From Streptomyces griseicoloratus (GTDB lineage Bacteria; Actinomycetota; Actinomycetes; Streptomycetales; Streptomycetaceae), in assembly GCF_014534645.1 (NCBI RefSeq), contig NZ_JACVQF010000163.1, positions 62,001 through 126,000 of the forward strand: a stretch of DNA of 64,000 bases, in the 5' to 3' direction. Of the stretch, positions 1-7,892 are shown in pieces. A program made the position numbers and the translations under genes. Every line of letters begins with the position of its first letter. Within the stretch, counting starts at the first letter, position 1. The notes under the pieces were generated by a model. It saw nothing but the letters and a program-made list of their open reading frames with translations, was not told the DNA's origin and did not search any database.

Positions 1-2
1 TC

Positions 3-2150
3 GGACTGCCGATCTACGGCAAGCTCGGCGACCTGTTCGGCCGCAAGGGCGTCTTCCAGTTCGCGATCCTGGTGTTCGTCGTCGGGTCCGCGCTCGCCGG
101 CCGGGCCCAGACGATGGACCAGCTGATCGCCTACCGGGCCGTGCAGGGTGTCGGCGCGGGCGGACTGATGATCGGCGTGCAGGCGATCATCGCCGACATC
201 GTCCCGCCCAGGGACCGCGGCCGGTTCATGGGCCTGATCGGCGCCGCCTTCGGTCTGGCCTCGGTGGCCGGCCCCCTGCTCGGCGGCTACTTCACCGACC
301 ACCTCTCCTGGCGCTGGTGCTTCTACATCAACGTGCCCTTCGGGCTGGTCACCATGGTCGTCGTCGCGCTCGTCCTGAAACTGCCCAAGCCGCAGGCCAA
401 GCCCCGGCTGGACATCCTCGGCGCGCTGCTGCTCGCCGCCGCCTCCACCTGTCTGGTGCTGCTGACCAGCTGGGGCGGCACCGAGTACGCCTGGGACTCC
501 GAGGTGATCCTCGGTCTCGGCGCCGGAGCCGCGGTGTCCACCGTGCTCTTCCTCGTCGCCGAGCGCTTCGCGCCCGAGCCGCTGATCCCGCTCAGGCTGT
601 TCCGGGACTCCGTCTTCAACATCACCGGCCTGGTCGGTCTCGTCGTCGGCGTCGCCCTGTTCGGCGCCGCCAGCTACCTGCCGACGTTCCTGCAGATGGT
701 CGACGGCGCCTCCGCCACCGAGTCCGGCCTCCTCATGCTGCCGATGATGGGCGGCATCGTCGGCGCCTCCATCATCTCCGGCCAGCTCATCAGCCGTACC
801 GGGCGCTACCGGATCCACCCCATCCTGGGCGGGGCCCTGTCCGTCGTCGGCATGTGGCTCCTGTCCCGCCTCGACGCCGACACGCCCCGGCTGCAGTACA
901 GCATCTGGATGGCCGTCCTCGGCGCCGGCATCGGCATGGTGATGCCCGTCCTGATCCTCGCCGTGCAGAACTCCGTGCGCCCCTCCGACCTGGGCACGGC
1001 CACCAGCGCCAACAACTACTTCCGGCAGATCGGCGGCAGCGTCGGCGCGGCGATCTTCGGCACGCTCTTCGCCGGCCGGCTCACCGACGCCCTGGCCGAG
1101 CGCCTGCCCGCCGAGGCGGGCGCCGGCCTGCCCGACGCGGAGTCCATCACCCCGCAACTCGTCCACTCCCTGCCCCCGGCGCTGCGCGACGCCTACATCG
1201 GGGCGTACGCCGACGCCATGCCGAGGATCTTCCTCTACCTGGTGCCGGTACTCGTCCTCGGCCTGCTCATCGCCCTCTTCCTCAAGGAGACCCCCCTGTT
1301 GAACAGCGCAGCGACCCCCCACGCCCCCGCCGCCGAGCCGGACACCACCCGCCCCGTCGCCTCCGTGCCGCATGCCCGTTCGCCGCACGCCGCCGGCATC
1401 CCGGTCTGCGGCACCGTGCAGCACCCCGACGGCACCGTCGTGCCCCGCGCGGCACTCACCCTCATCGACGTCGCCGGGCAGCAGATCGGCCGCGGCGCCA
1501 GCGGCGACGACGGGCGGTACGCGCTCGCCACCCCCGGCTCGGGGTCCTACGTCCTGATCGCCGCGGCCGGTGGCCACCAGCCGCAGGCGGTCTCCGTCAC
1601 CGTCGGCGAGCGTCCGGTCGAGCTGGACGTGGTCCTCGGCGGCGCCGGGCGGCTGGCGGGACAGGTGCTCACCGCCGACGGCAGCCCGGTGCGCGACGCG
1701 ACCGTCACCCTCACCAACGTCCACGGCGAGGTCGTGGCCAGCACCCGCAGCGGCCGCGAGGGCGGCTACGTCATCACCGAGCTGGTGGCCGGCGAGTACA
1801 CCCTCGCCGCCAGCGCGCCCGCCTTCCGCCCGGCCGCCCTGCCCGTCAGCGTGCAGGCCGCCCGGGAGACCCGCCAGGACGTCGAGCTGGCCGGCGGCGC
1901 CGTACTGCGCGGCACCGTGCGCGCCGGCGGCGGGCGGGCCGTGGAGGACGCGCGCGTGACCCTGCTGGACGCGGCCGGCAACGTCGTGGACACGCTGACC
2001 ACCGGACCCGACGGCACCTTCCGGTTCGTCGACCTCTCGTCCGGCGAGTACACCGTCATCGCCGCCGGTTACCCGCCCGTCGCCACGGTGCTCCAGGTGG
2101 CCGGCGGCGGACGCACGGAACGCGACCTCCAGCTGGGCCACGAGGACTGA
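3..2150 (+). CDS. MFS drug-efflux transporter (DHA2/EmrB-QacA type) with C-terminal carboxypeptidase-regulatory-like repeats; 5' end outside window
   Basis: The reading frame is open from base 3, so the first membrane segments are missing. Residues are counted from the window edge. The MFS loop motif [10 protein letters not shown] lies at about residues 7-17, and the family signature [16 protein letters not shown] at about 90-105. Both are typical of 14-TM proton-driven multidrug exporters. About 11-12 hydrophobic segments follow up to about residue 430. From about residue 462 the protein carries three successive beta-sandwich repeats of about 80-85 residues ([17 protein letters not shown] and [17 protein letters not shown] are equivalent strands), resembling carboxypeptidase-regulatory-like or Cna-B-like domains. 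A transporter fused to such a tail is unusual in general; the tail probably sits just after the last membrane helix. The substrate cannot be told from sequence. A perfect hairpin follows the stop. Confidence 0.88.
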   Translation, partial: GLPIYGKLGDLFGRKGVFQFAILVFVVGSALAGRAQTMDQLIAYRAVQGVGAGGLMIGVQAIIADIVPPRDRGRFMGLIGAAFGLASVAGPLLGGYFTDHLSWRWCFYINVPFGLVTMVVVALVLKLPKPQAKPRLDILGALLLAAASTCLVLLTSWGGTEYAWDSEVILGLGAGAAVSTVLFLVAERFAPEPLIPLRLFRDSVFNITGLVGLVVGVALFGAASYLPTFLQMVDGASATESGLLMLPMMGGIVGASIISGQLISRTGRYRIHPILGGALSVVGMWLLSRLDADTPRLQYSIWMAVLGAGIGMVMPVLILAVQNSVRPSDLGTATSANNYFRQIGGSVGAAIFGTLFAGRLTDALAERLPAEAGAGLPDAESITPQLVHSLPPALRDAYIGAYADAMPRIFLYLVPVLVLGLLIALFLKETPLLNSAATPHAPAAEPDTTRPVASVPHARSPHAAGIPVCGTVQHPDGTVVPRAALTLIDVAGQQIGRGASGDDGRYALATPGSGSYVLIAAAGGHQPQAVSVTVGERPVELDVVLGGAGRLAGQVLTADGSPVRDATVTLTNVHGEVVASTRSGREGGYVITELVAGEYTLAASAPAFRPAALPVSVQAARETRQDVELAGGAVLRGTVRAGGGRAVEDARVTLLDAAGNVVDTLTTGPDGTFRFVDLSSGEYTVIAAGYPPVATVLQVAGGGRTERDLQLGHED

Positions 2151-2157
2151 GACCGGC

Positions 2158-2184
2158 CACCGGCGCGCGGCCCGCGCGCCGGTG
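2158..2184 (+). terminator. Perfect 13-bp inverted repeat after the MFS gene
   Basis: The arms 2158-2170 and 2172-2184 are exact reverse complements (CACCGGCGCGCGG and its complement) around one central base, beginning 7 nt after the stop codon. This is the strong GC hairpin without a clear U-tract that is usual for Streptomyces terminators. Confidence 0.7.
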
Positions 2185-2295
2185 CGCATCCCCGCCACCA
2201 ATTCCCCCGTTGCCGCACATCACCACCGGCCGCACCCGTACGGTGGTGACGGCGACACAGATCTTGCGGAGCCGTGGGAGAGAGGGCCTGACGCC

Positions 2296-4761
2296 ATGGA
2301 CCATGGCAGCGAGCGGGACACACCTCCCGGCCGCGGAGCCGGTCCCGGCGCCGCGCCCGGCCGCGTCCCGCTGGCCGTCGTCGTGGTGGACCGCGACGGA
2401 CTGGTCTCCCACTGGAGCCGCGGTGCGCGCCTGCTGTTCGCCCTCCCCAAGGAAGAGGCGATCGGCCGGCCCGCCCCCGATCTGCTGCCCGTCTCGGGCG
2501 CCCTCGCCGAGGACGACGACACCACCCCGTACGGGTCCTGGACGGCCCGCGACGACCTCGGCCCCGGCCTGGAGGCGTCCCTCGACGGGCGGCTGTCCTA
2601 CCCGGCCGCGGGCCGCGCCCGCCTCACCGTGCCCGGGAACGACCGGATCGACGTGCTGTGGTGGGCGTACCCGCTGGTGGGCCCCGGCCGCGAGCGGCTG
2701 CTGGTACTGGCCGCCGACGCGGACGCCCTGCGGCAGGACCCCGGCGGCGCGGACGCGCACCGCCCCGGGGAGAGGGCCGTCGAGCGGATCGTGCCCGGCT
2801 TCGCGCTGCACACCGACTTCCCCGGTGCCGAGGAACTGGCCCGCCGCCTGCCCGAGATCCTGCCCAGCATGAGCGTCGGCGAGAGCGCCCGCATCGTCGG
2901 ACAGGTCCTCGAACTGGGCTACCCGGTCCTGGAGTTCAGCCGGAACGACCGGGTGCCCGTCACCCCCGACTGGGGCGTGCCCCGGCGCGCCGAGCGCAGG
3001 GCGCGCCGCGAACGGGCGGAGCGGGCGCTCGCCGCCGGCGAGCCGGTCCCGCAGGAACTGCTCGACGAGGCCGAGGACCTGGAGTACGCGGCCGTCCGCG
3101 AACGCCTGGAGTTCCTGAACGAGGTCAGCGGCCGCATCGGCACCTCCCTCGACCTCTCCCGCACCATCGTCGAGGTCAGCCGGGCCGTGGTCCCCCGGTT
3201 CACCGACGTCGCCGGCACCTACCTGCGCGAACAGGTCGTCGCCGGCGAGGGCTTCCCCGAGGGCGTGCCGGACACGACGACGATGTGGCACCGGGTCGCC
3301 GTCGAGCACACCGACGAACCCGGCCGCTGGGACGACGTCGTACCGGTCGGCGAGGCCATGCCGTTCCCGGCGCACACCCCGTTCTTCCAGTGCATGACCA
3401 CCGGCGAACCCGTCCTCGTGCCGCGCATCAGCGAGGAGATGGGCCACGCCATCGCCTCCCAGTTCGAGAAGCGGGACATCCGGCCGCTCATCACGGGCCG
3501 CTCCATGCTGCTGGTGCCCCTGAAGGCACGCAACGTCGTCCTCGGCTTCATGATCCTGCTCCGCCACCCCGAGCGGCCCGTCTTCAACGACATGGACCGC
3601 GTCACGGGCGCCGAACTCGCCGCCCGTGCGGGCCTCGTGCTCGACAACGCGCGCATGTACACGTACCAGGAGAACGTCGCCGAGACGCTCCAGGACAGCA
3701 TGCTGCCGCACATCCCCGCCCGCATGGCCGGCGCCGACATCGCCACCCGCTACCTGCCCGGCACCCTGCTCGGCCGGGTCGGCGGCGACTGGTTCGACGC
3801 CGTCAAACTGCCCGGCGCGCGCACCGCGCTCGTCGTCGGCGACGTCATGGGGCACGGCCTGAACTCGGCCGCCATGATGGGCCAGTTGCGTACGGCCGTG
3901 CAGACCATGGCCGCCCTCGACCTGCCGCCCGCCCAGCTGCTGCGCAACCTCGACGACCTCGCCCAGCGGCTCGGCGACACCTACCTCGCGACCTGCCTGT
4001 ACGCCGTCTACGACCCGATCGCGAGCGAACTGCACCTCGCCAACGCCGGACACATCCCGCCCGTCCTGGTCCGTGCCGAGGACGGTGCCGGCGAGCTGAT
4101 CGACCTGCCGACGGGGGCGCCGATCGGCGTCGGCGGGGTGCCGTTCGAGGCGGTACGCGTGCGCGTGGCACCCGGCGACCGGCTGGTGATGTGCACCGAC
4201 GGCCTGGTGGAAGTGCGCGGCGAGGACATCGGCGTCGGCCTCGCGACCCTCTGCGAGTCCGCCGCCCACCCCGCCGCCTCCATGGACGACGCCTGCGACA
4301 CGATCATCCGGGCGCTGGGCAGGCGCGGCGTCCGCAAGGACGACGTGGCCCTGCTGATGGCCCGCCTGAACGGCATCGAGCCCGACGCCGTCGCCGAATG
4401 GCGGCTCGCCCGCGACCCGGCCGAAGTCCGCCGGGCCCGTGCGGCCGTCCGCGAGCAGCTGCACGACTGGGGGCTGGCGAAACTGGCCGGTCCCGCCGAG
4501 CTGCTGGCCGGCGAACTCGTCACCAACGCCGTACGGCACGCCCACGCCCGCCCCGTCGGGCTGCGCCTCGTACGCGGCGACACGCTGCTGTGCGAGGTGG
4601 ACGACGACGACCACGAACTGCCCACGCTGCGCAGCGCGGGACCCGAGGACGAGGCCGGGCGCGGTCTGCGCGTGGTCAGCACCCTGGCCCGCGAGTGGGG
4701 CGCCAGCCGCACGAAGGCGGGCAAGACCGTCTGGTTCGAGCTGACGCTGCCCCGGCGCTGA
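2296..4761 (+). CDS. PAS/GAF-SpoIIE (PP2C-type) protein phosphatase with C-terminal HATPase domain
   Basis: This is an 821-residue multidomain signalling protein. An N-terminal PAS-like segment (LAVVVVDRDGLVSHWSRGA, about 25-45) is followed by a charged linker, a GAF-like domain (about 270-450), a SpoIIE/PP2C phosphatase domain (about 470-690) and a GHKL ATPase of the anti-sigma kinase type (about 700-817). Metal-binding acidic residues are visible in GGDWFD (about 495) and GDVMGHG (about 514), plus CTDGLVE (about 635). The N-box ELVTNAVRHAH lies near 741. Such proteins dephosphorylate STAS anti-sigma-factor antagonists and may rephosphorylate them through the kinase domain. The ATG at 2296 is chosen because GGGAGAGAG precedes it; an upstream in-frame ATG at 2182 falls inside the terminator of the previous gene. 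No STAS partner is adjacent, so the target is unknown. Confidence 0.9.
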   Translation: MDHGSERDTPPGRGAGPGAAPGRVPLAVVVVDRDGLVSHWSRGARLLFALPKEEAIGRPAPDLLPVSGALAEDDDTTPYGSWTARDDLGPGLEASLDGRLSYPAAGRARLTVPGNDRIDVLWWAYPLVGPGRERLLVLAADADALRQDPGGADAHRPGERAVERIVPGFALHTDFPGAEELARRLPEILPSMSVGESARIVGQVLELGYPVLEFSRNDRVPVTPDWGVPRRAERRARRERAERALAAGEPVPQELLDEAEDLEYAAVRERLEFLNEVSGRIGTSLDLSRTIVEVSRAVVPRFTDVAGTYLREQVVAGEGFPEGVPDTTTMWHRVAVEHTDEPGRWDDVVPVGEAMPFPAHTPFFQCMTTGEPVLVPRISEEMGHAIASQFEKRDIRPLITGRSMLLVPLKARNVVLGFMILLRHPERPVFNDMDRVTGAELAARAGLVLDNARMYTYQENVAETLQDSMLPHIPARMAGADIATRYLPGTLLGRVGGDWFDAVKLPGARTALVVGDVMGHGLNSAAMMGQLRTAVQTMAALDLPPAQLLRNLDDLAQRLGDTYLATCLYAVYDPIASELHLANAGHIPPVLVRAEDGAGELIDLPTGAPIGVGGVPFEAVRVRVAPGDRLVMCTDGLVEVRGEDIGVGLATLCESAAHPAASMDDACDTIIRALGRRGVRKDDVALLMARLNGIEPDAVAEWRLARDPAEVRRARAAVREQLHDWGLAKLAGPAELLAGELVTNAVRHAHARPVGLRLVRGDTLLCEVDDDDHELPTLRSAGPEDEAGRGLRVVSTLAREWGASRTKAGKTVWFELTLPRR

Positions 4762-4903
4762 ACCGCGCGCAGCGGCCGGGAGAAGAAGCCGCCCCGGAGG
4801 ACCGGTGAAGGAACGCGCCGGGCGCTTGTGGCCGTGCGCCGGGCGCGGTACACCGTACTGGCCCGTCGTCAACGGCGGGCCGGACGGACCTGGGGAGTCG
4901 GGC

Positions 4904-5632
4904 ATGAGCGTGACGAGTCGGTACCGGGACGCGTGGGAGGGGTTCTGGCGTGAGGCCCCCGGGGACGAGGGCGCGGTGTTCTGGGACGCCGAGCCCGCGC
5001 TGGCCGCCGGCCGTCACCTGGCCCACTTCGAGCCGTACCTGACCGACCCCGGGCTGCCGCTGGTGGACCTCGGCTGCGGCAACGGCACCCAGACCCGCTT
5101 CCTCGCCGGCCGCTTCCCGCACGTCGTCGGCGCCGACCTGTCCGCCGCCGCCCTCGACCACGCCCGGCACGCCGACCCCGCCGGGCTGGCCGCCTACCGG
5201 CAGCTGGACGCCGCCGACAGGTCCGCCACGAAGGCCCTGCACGCCGAGCTGGGCGACGCCAACGTCTACATGCGGGGCGTGCTGCACCAGTGCGAGCCCG
5301 ACGACCGCCAGCCCCTCGCCGACGGCGTCGCCGCGCTCCTCGGCGAGCGCGGCCGGGCACTTCTCGTGGAGCCCTCCGCGGCCGCCAAGCCGGCTCTCAT
5401 GGCCGTGGCCCGGGGGCCCGCGGGCCCGCCCCCGAAGGTCGAACCCGTCCTCCGGCACGGACTGACCCCCGGCGAGGTCGCCGACGGGGCGGTGCAGGAA
5501 CATCTGCGCGCGGCCGGGCTGACCGTCCTGGCGAGCGGCGAACTCCCGCTGGTGACCACCGAGTACACGGCCGACGGCACCCGGATCGAGCTGCCGTCGA
5601 CGTGGGTCGTGGCCGGGCGCCACCCCGTGTGA
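4904..5632 (+). CDS. Class I SAM-dependent methyltransferase
   Basis: The product is 242 residues with a Rossmann-type SAM-binding motif VDLGCGNGTQTRFLAG at about 53-68 and an acidic residue at the end of strand 2 (VVGADLSAAALDHA). A motif IV-like segment, NVYMRGVLHQCEPDDR, lies near 122. The start at 4904 is supported by GGGGAG 7 nt upstream; an earlier ATG at 4805 would add 33 low-complexity residues that look unrelated to the fold. The substrate is not recognisable. It stands alone on this strand between the phosphatase gene and the peptidase operon. Confidence 0.85.
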   Translation: MSVTSRYRDAWEGFWREAPGDEGAVFWDAEPALAAGRHLAHFEPYLTDPGLPLVDLGCGNGTQTRFLAGRFPHVVGADLSAAALDHARHADPAGLAAYRQLDAADRSATKALHAELGDANVYMRGVLHQCEPDDRQPLADGVAALLGERGRALLVEPSAAAKPALMAVARGPAGPPPKVEPVLRHGLTPGEVADGAVQEHLRAAGLTVLASGELPLVTTEYTADGTRIELPSTWVVAGRHPV

Positions 5633-5653
5633 CACCGGCGCGGGCGGAGCGTC

Positions 5654-5669
5654 ATTGGTCTGGGCCGGT
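5654..5669. promoter_or_regulatory. Candidate DasR/GntR-like operator (dre-like)
   Basis: The 16-mer ATTGGTCTGGGCCGGT matches about 12 of 16 positions of the DasR responsive element as I recall it (A[G/C]TGGTCTAGACCA[G/C]T). The left core TGGTCT is intact; the right half is degraded. It lies 57 bp before the first gene of the peptidase operon. The similarity is seen; regulation by DasR is an inference. Confidence 0.3.
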
Positions 5670-5711
5670 GAGAGTTTTCCACAGCCCTGGCTGCGCTCGC
5701 GCGAGACCGCG

Positions 5712-5717
5712 TAACGT
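5712..5717 (+). promoter_or_regulatory. -10-like TAACGT immediately before the D-aminopeptidase ATG
   Basis: TAACGT fits the Streptomyces TANNNT -10 pattern and ends 8 nt before the ATG at 5726. No Shine-Dalgarno sequence is present in front of that ATG. The arrangement suggests a leaderless mRNA. No convincing -35 is visible. Confidence 0.4.
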
Positions 5718-5725
5718 GACGCCCC

Positions 5726-6559
5726 ATGAAGATCCTCATCAGCGCCGACATGGAAGGCGCCACCGGTGTCACCTGGCCGGCCGACGTGCTGCCGGGGACG
5801 CCGCAGTGGGAGCGCTGCCGGTCGATGTTCACCTCGGACGTCAACGCCGCCGTGCTGGGCTTCTTCGACGGCGGTGCCGACGAGGTGCTCATCAACGAGG
5901 CCCACTGGACCATGCGCAACCTGCTGCTGGAGCGGCTCGACGAGCGGGCGCAGATGCTCACCGGGCGGCACAAGGCGCTGTCCATGGTGGAGGGCGTGCA
6001 GCACGGGGACGTCGACGGCATCGCCTTCATCGGCTACCACGCGGGGGCCGGCATGGAGGGCGTCCTCGCGCACACCTACCTGGCGAACTCCATCACGGGC
6101 GTGTGGCTGAACGACGTACGGGCCAGCGAGGGCCTGCTCAACGCCCACGTCGTCGCCGAGTACGGGGTGCCGGTCGTCCTGGTCACCGGCGACGACGTGG
6201 CCTGCGAGGACGCCCTCGGCTACGCGCCCGGGGCGCTGAAGGTCGCGGTCAAGGACCATGTCTCGCGGTACGCGGCCGTGTGCCGGACGCCGGCCAGGAC
6301 CGCCGCCGACATCCGGGCGGCGGCCAAGGAGGCGGCGGCGCTCGCGGTGCGCCGCGAGCCGGTGAGCGGAGGACCGTTCACCGTGGCGCTGGAGTTCGAC
6401 GCCGAGCACCTGGCGGCGGCCTCGACGGTCGTGCCGGGCGTGGCCCGCATCGGCGAGCGGAAGGTGGCCTACACCCACGAGACCATGTTCGAGGCCATCC
6501 GTACGTTCAAGGCGGTCACCACGATCGCCTCGGCCGCGGTGGAGGAGCAGTATGGCTGA
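5726..6559 (+). CDS. dppA: M55-family D-aminopeptidase (DppA-like)
   Basis: The protein has 277 residues, the usual size for the zinc-dependent D-aminopeptidase DppA, which removes N-terminal D-amino acids from short peptides. The N-terminus KILISADMEGATGV contains the metal-binding Asp8 and Glu10 of the family. Histidine-containing motifs NEAHWTMRN (about 54-62) and FIGYHAGAGMEG (about 101-112) supply the remaining expected ligands. It is the first gene of a same-strand run of four peptidases and overlaps the next gene by 8 nt. A -10-like TAACGT sits 8 nt upstream and no ribosome binding site is seen, so translation is probably leaderless. No signal peptide is visible, so it should be cytoplasmic. 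Confidence 0.9.
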   Translation: MKILISADMEGATGVTWPADVLPGTPQWERCRSMFTSDVNAAVLGFFDGGADEVLINEAHWTMRNLLLERLDERAQMLTGRHKALSMVEGVQHGDVDGIAFIGYHAGAGMEGVLAHTYLANSITGVWLNDVRASEGLLNAHVVAEYGVPVVLVTGDDVACEDALGYAPGALKVAVKDHVSRYAAVCRTPARTAADIRAAAKEAAALAVRREPVSGGPFTVALEFDAEHLAAASTVVPGVARIGERKVAYTHETMFEAIRTFKAVTTIASAAVEEQYG

Positions 6560-7874
6560 GCAGCCCGGGAGCACGGACGCGCAGGCGCTGGACGAGGTCG
6601 TCCGGTTCACCTCCGACCTCATCCGCATCGACACCACCAACCGCGGCGGCGGCGACTGCCGGGAGCGCCCCGCCGCCGAGTACGCCGCCGCACGGCTCGC
6701 CGAGGCCGGGATCGAGCCCACGCTGCTGGAGCGCACCGAGGGCCGGACCAACGTCGTCGCCCGCATCGAGGGCACCGACCCGTCCGCCGGCGCGCTGCTG
6801 CTCCACGGTCACCTGGACGTGGTGCCCGCCGAGGCCGCCGACTGGAGCGTGCACCCGTTCTCCGGGGAGATCCGCGACGGGGTCGTCTGGGGGCGCGGCG
6901 CGGTCGACATGAAGAACATGGACGCGATGATCCTCGCCGTGGTGCGCGCCTGGGCCCGCCAGGGCGTCCGGCCCCGGCGCGACGTGGTGATCGCGTTCAC
7001 CGCGGACGAGGAGGCCAGCGCCGAGGACGGCTCCGGCTTCCTCGCCGACCGGCACGCCGCGCTCTTCGAGGGCTGCACCGAGGGCGTCAGCGAATCCGGG
7101 GCGTTCACCTTCCACGACGGCGGCGGCCGGCAGATCTACCCGATCGCCGCCGGCGAACGCGGCACCGGCTGGCTCAGGCTCACCGCGCGCGGACGGGCCG
7201 GGCACGGCTCCAAGGTCAACCGGGAGAACGCGGTCACGCGGCTGGCCGCCGCCATCACCCGGATCGGCGACCACGAGTGGCCGCTGCGGCTGACCCCGAC
7301 CGTGCGCGCGGCCCTCACCGAACTCGCCGCCCTGTACGGCATCGAGACCGACCTGCACGACGTCGACGCGCTGCTCGACAAGCTCGGCCCCGCGGCCAAG
7401 CTGGTCGAGGCCACCGTCCGCAACAGCGCCAACCCGACCATGCTGGACGCCGGTTACAAGATCAATGTCATTCCGGGCGAGGCGGTCGCCCATGTCGACG
7501 GGCGGTTCCTGCCGGGCGGCGAGGAGGAGTTCCGCAGCACCCTGGACCGGCTCACCGGGCCGGACGTGGACTGGGAGTTCGAGCACCGCGAGGTCGCGCT
7601 CCAGGCGCCGGTGGACTCGCCGACGTACGCCAGGATGCGCGCGGCCGTCGAGGAGTTCGCCCCGGAGGGGCACGTGGTGCCGTACTGCATGTCCGGCGGT
7701 ACGGACGCCAAGCAGTTCTCGCGGCTCGGCATCACCGGCTACGGCTTCGCGCCGCTGAAGCTGCCGGAGGGCTTCGACTACCAGGCCCTCTTCCACGGTG
7801 TCGACGAACGCGTCCCCGTCGAGGCGCTGCACTTCGGCGTCCGCGTCCTCGACCGGTTCCTGCGCACGGCCTAG
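6552..7874 (+). CDS. M20-family zinc metallopeptidase (ArgE/DapE/carboxypeptidase-like)
   Basis: The product is 440 residues. The M20 metal-site motifs are all present: LLHGHLDVVP (about 78-87), WGRGAVDMKNMDAM (about 115-128) with the bridging Asp, and AFTADEEAS (about 149-157) with the catalytic Glu pair. The C-terminal GGTDAKQFSRLGI supplies a later active-site segment. The family hydrolyses dipeptides or N-acyl amino acids; the exact substrate cannot be assigned. The start overlaps dppA by 8 nt, which indicates coupled translation. The context of D-aminopeptidase and LD-carboxypeptidase genes suggests a role in salvage of cell-wall or unusual peptides. Confidence 0.9.
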   Translation: MAEQPGSTDAQALDEVVRFTSDLIRIDTTNRGGGDCRERPAAEYAAARLAEAGIEPTLLERTEGRTNVVARIEGTDPSAGALLLHGHLDVVPAEAADWSVHPFSGEIRDGVVWGRGAVDMKNMDAMILAVVRAWARQGVRPRRDVVIAFTADEEASAEDGSGFLADRHAALFEGCTEGVSESGAFTFHDGGGRQIYPIAAGERGTGWLRLTARGRAGHGSKVNRENAVTRLAAAITRIGDHEWPLRLTPTVRAALTELAALYGIETDLHDVDALLDKLGPAAKLVEATVRNSANPTMLDAGYKINVIPGEAVAHVDGRFLPGGEEEFRSTLDRLTGPDVDWEFEHREVALQAPVDSPTYARMRAAVEEFAPEGHVVPYCMSGGTDAKQFSRLGITGYGFAPLKLPEGFDYQALFHGVDERVPVEALHFGVRVLDRFLRTA

Positions 7875-7892
7875 AAGGAGTGGGGGGAGACA

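Noticed and set aside
2056-4905. Long open frame antisense to the SpoIIE-type phosphatase
   Set aside because: It mirrors a strongly supported gene, has no domain, and is the usual by-product of extreme GC bias on the opposite strand.
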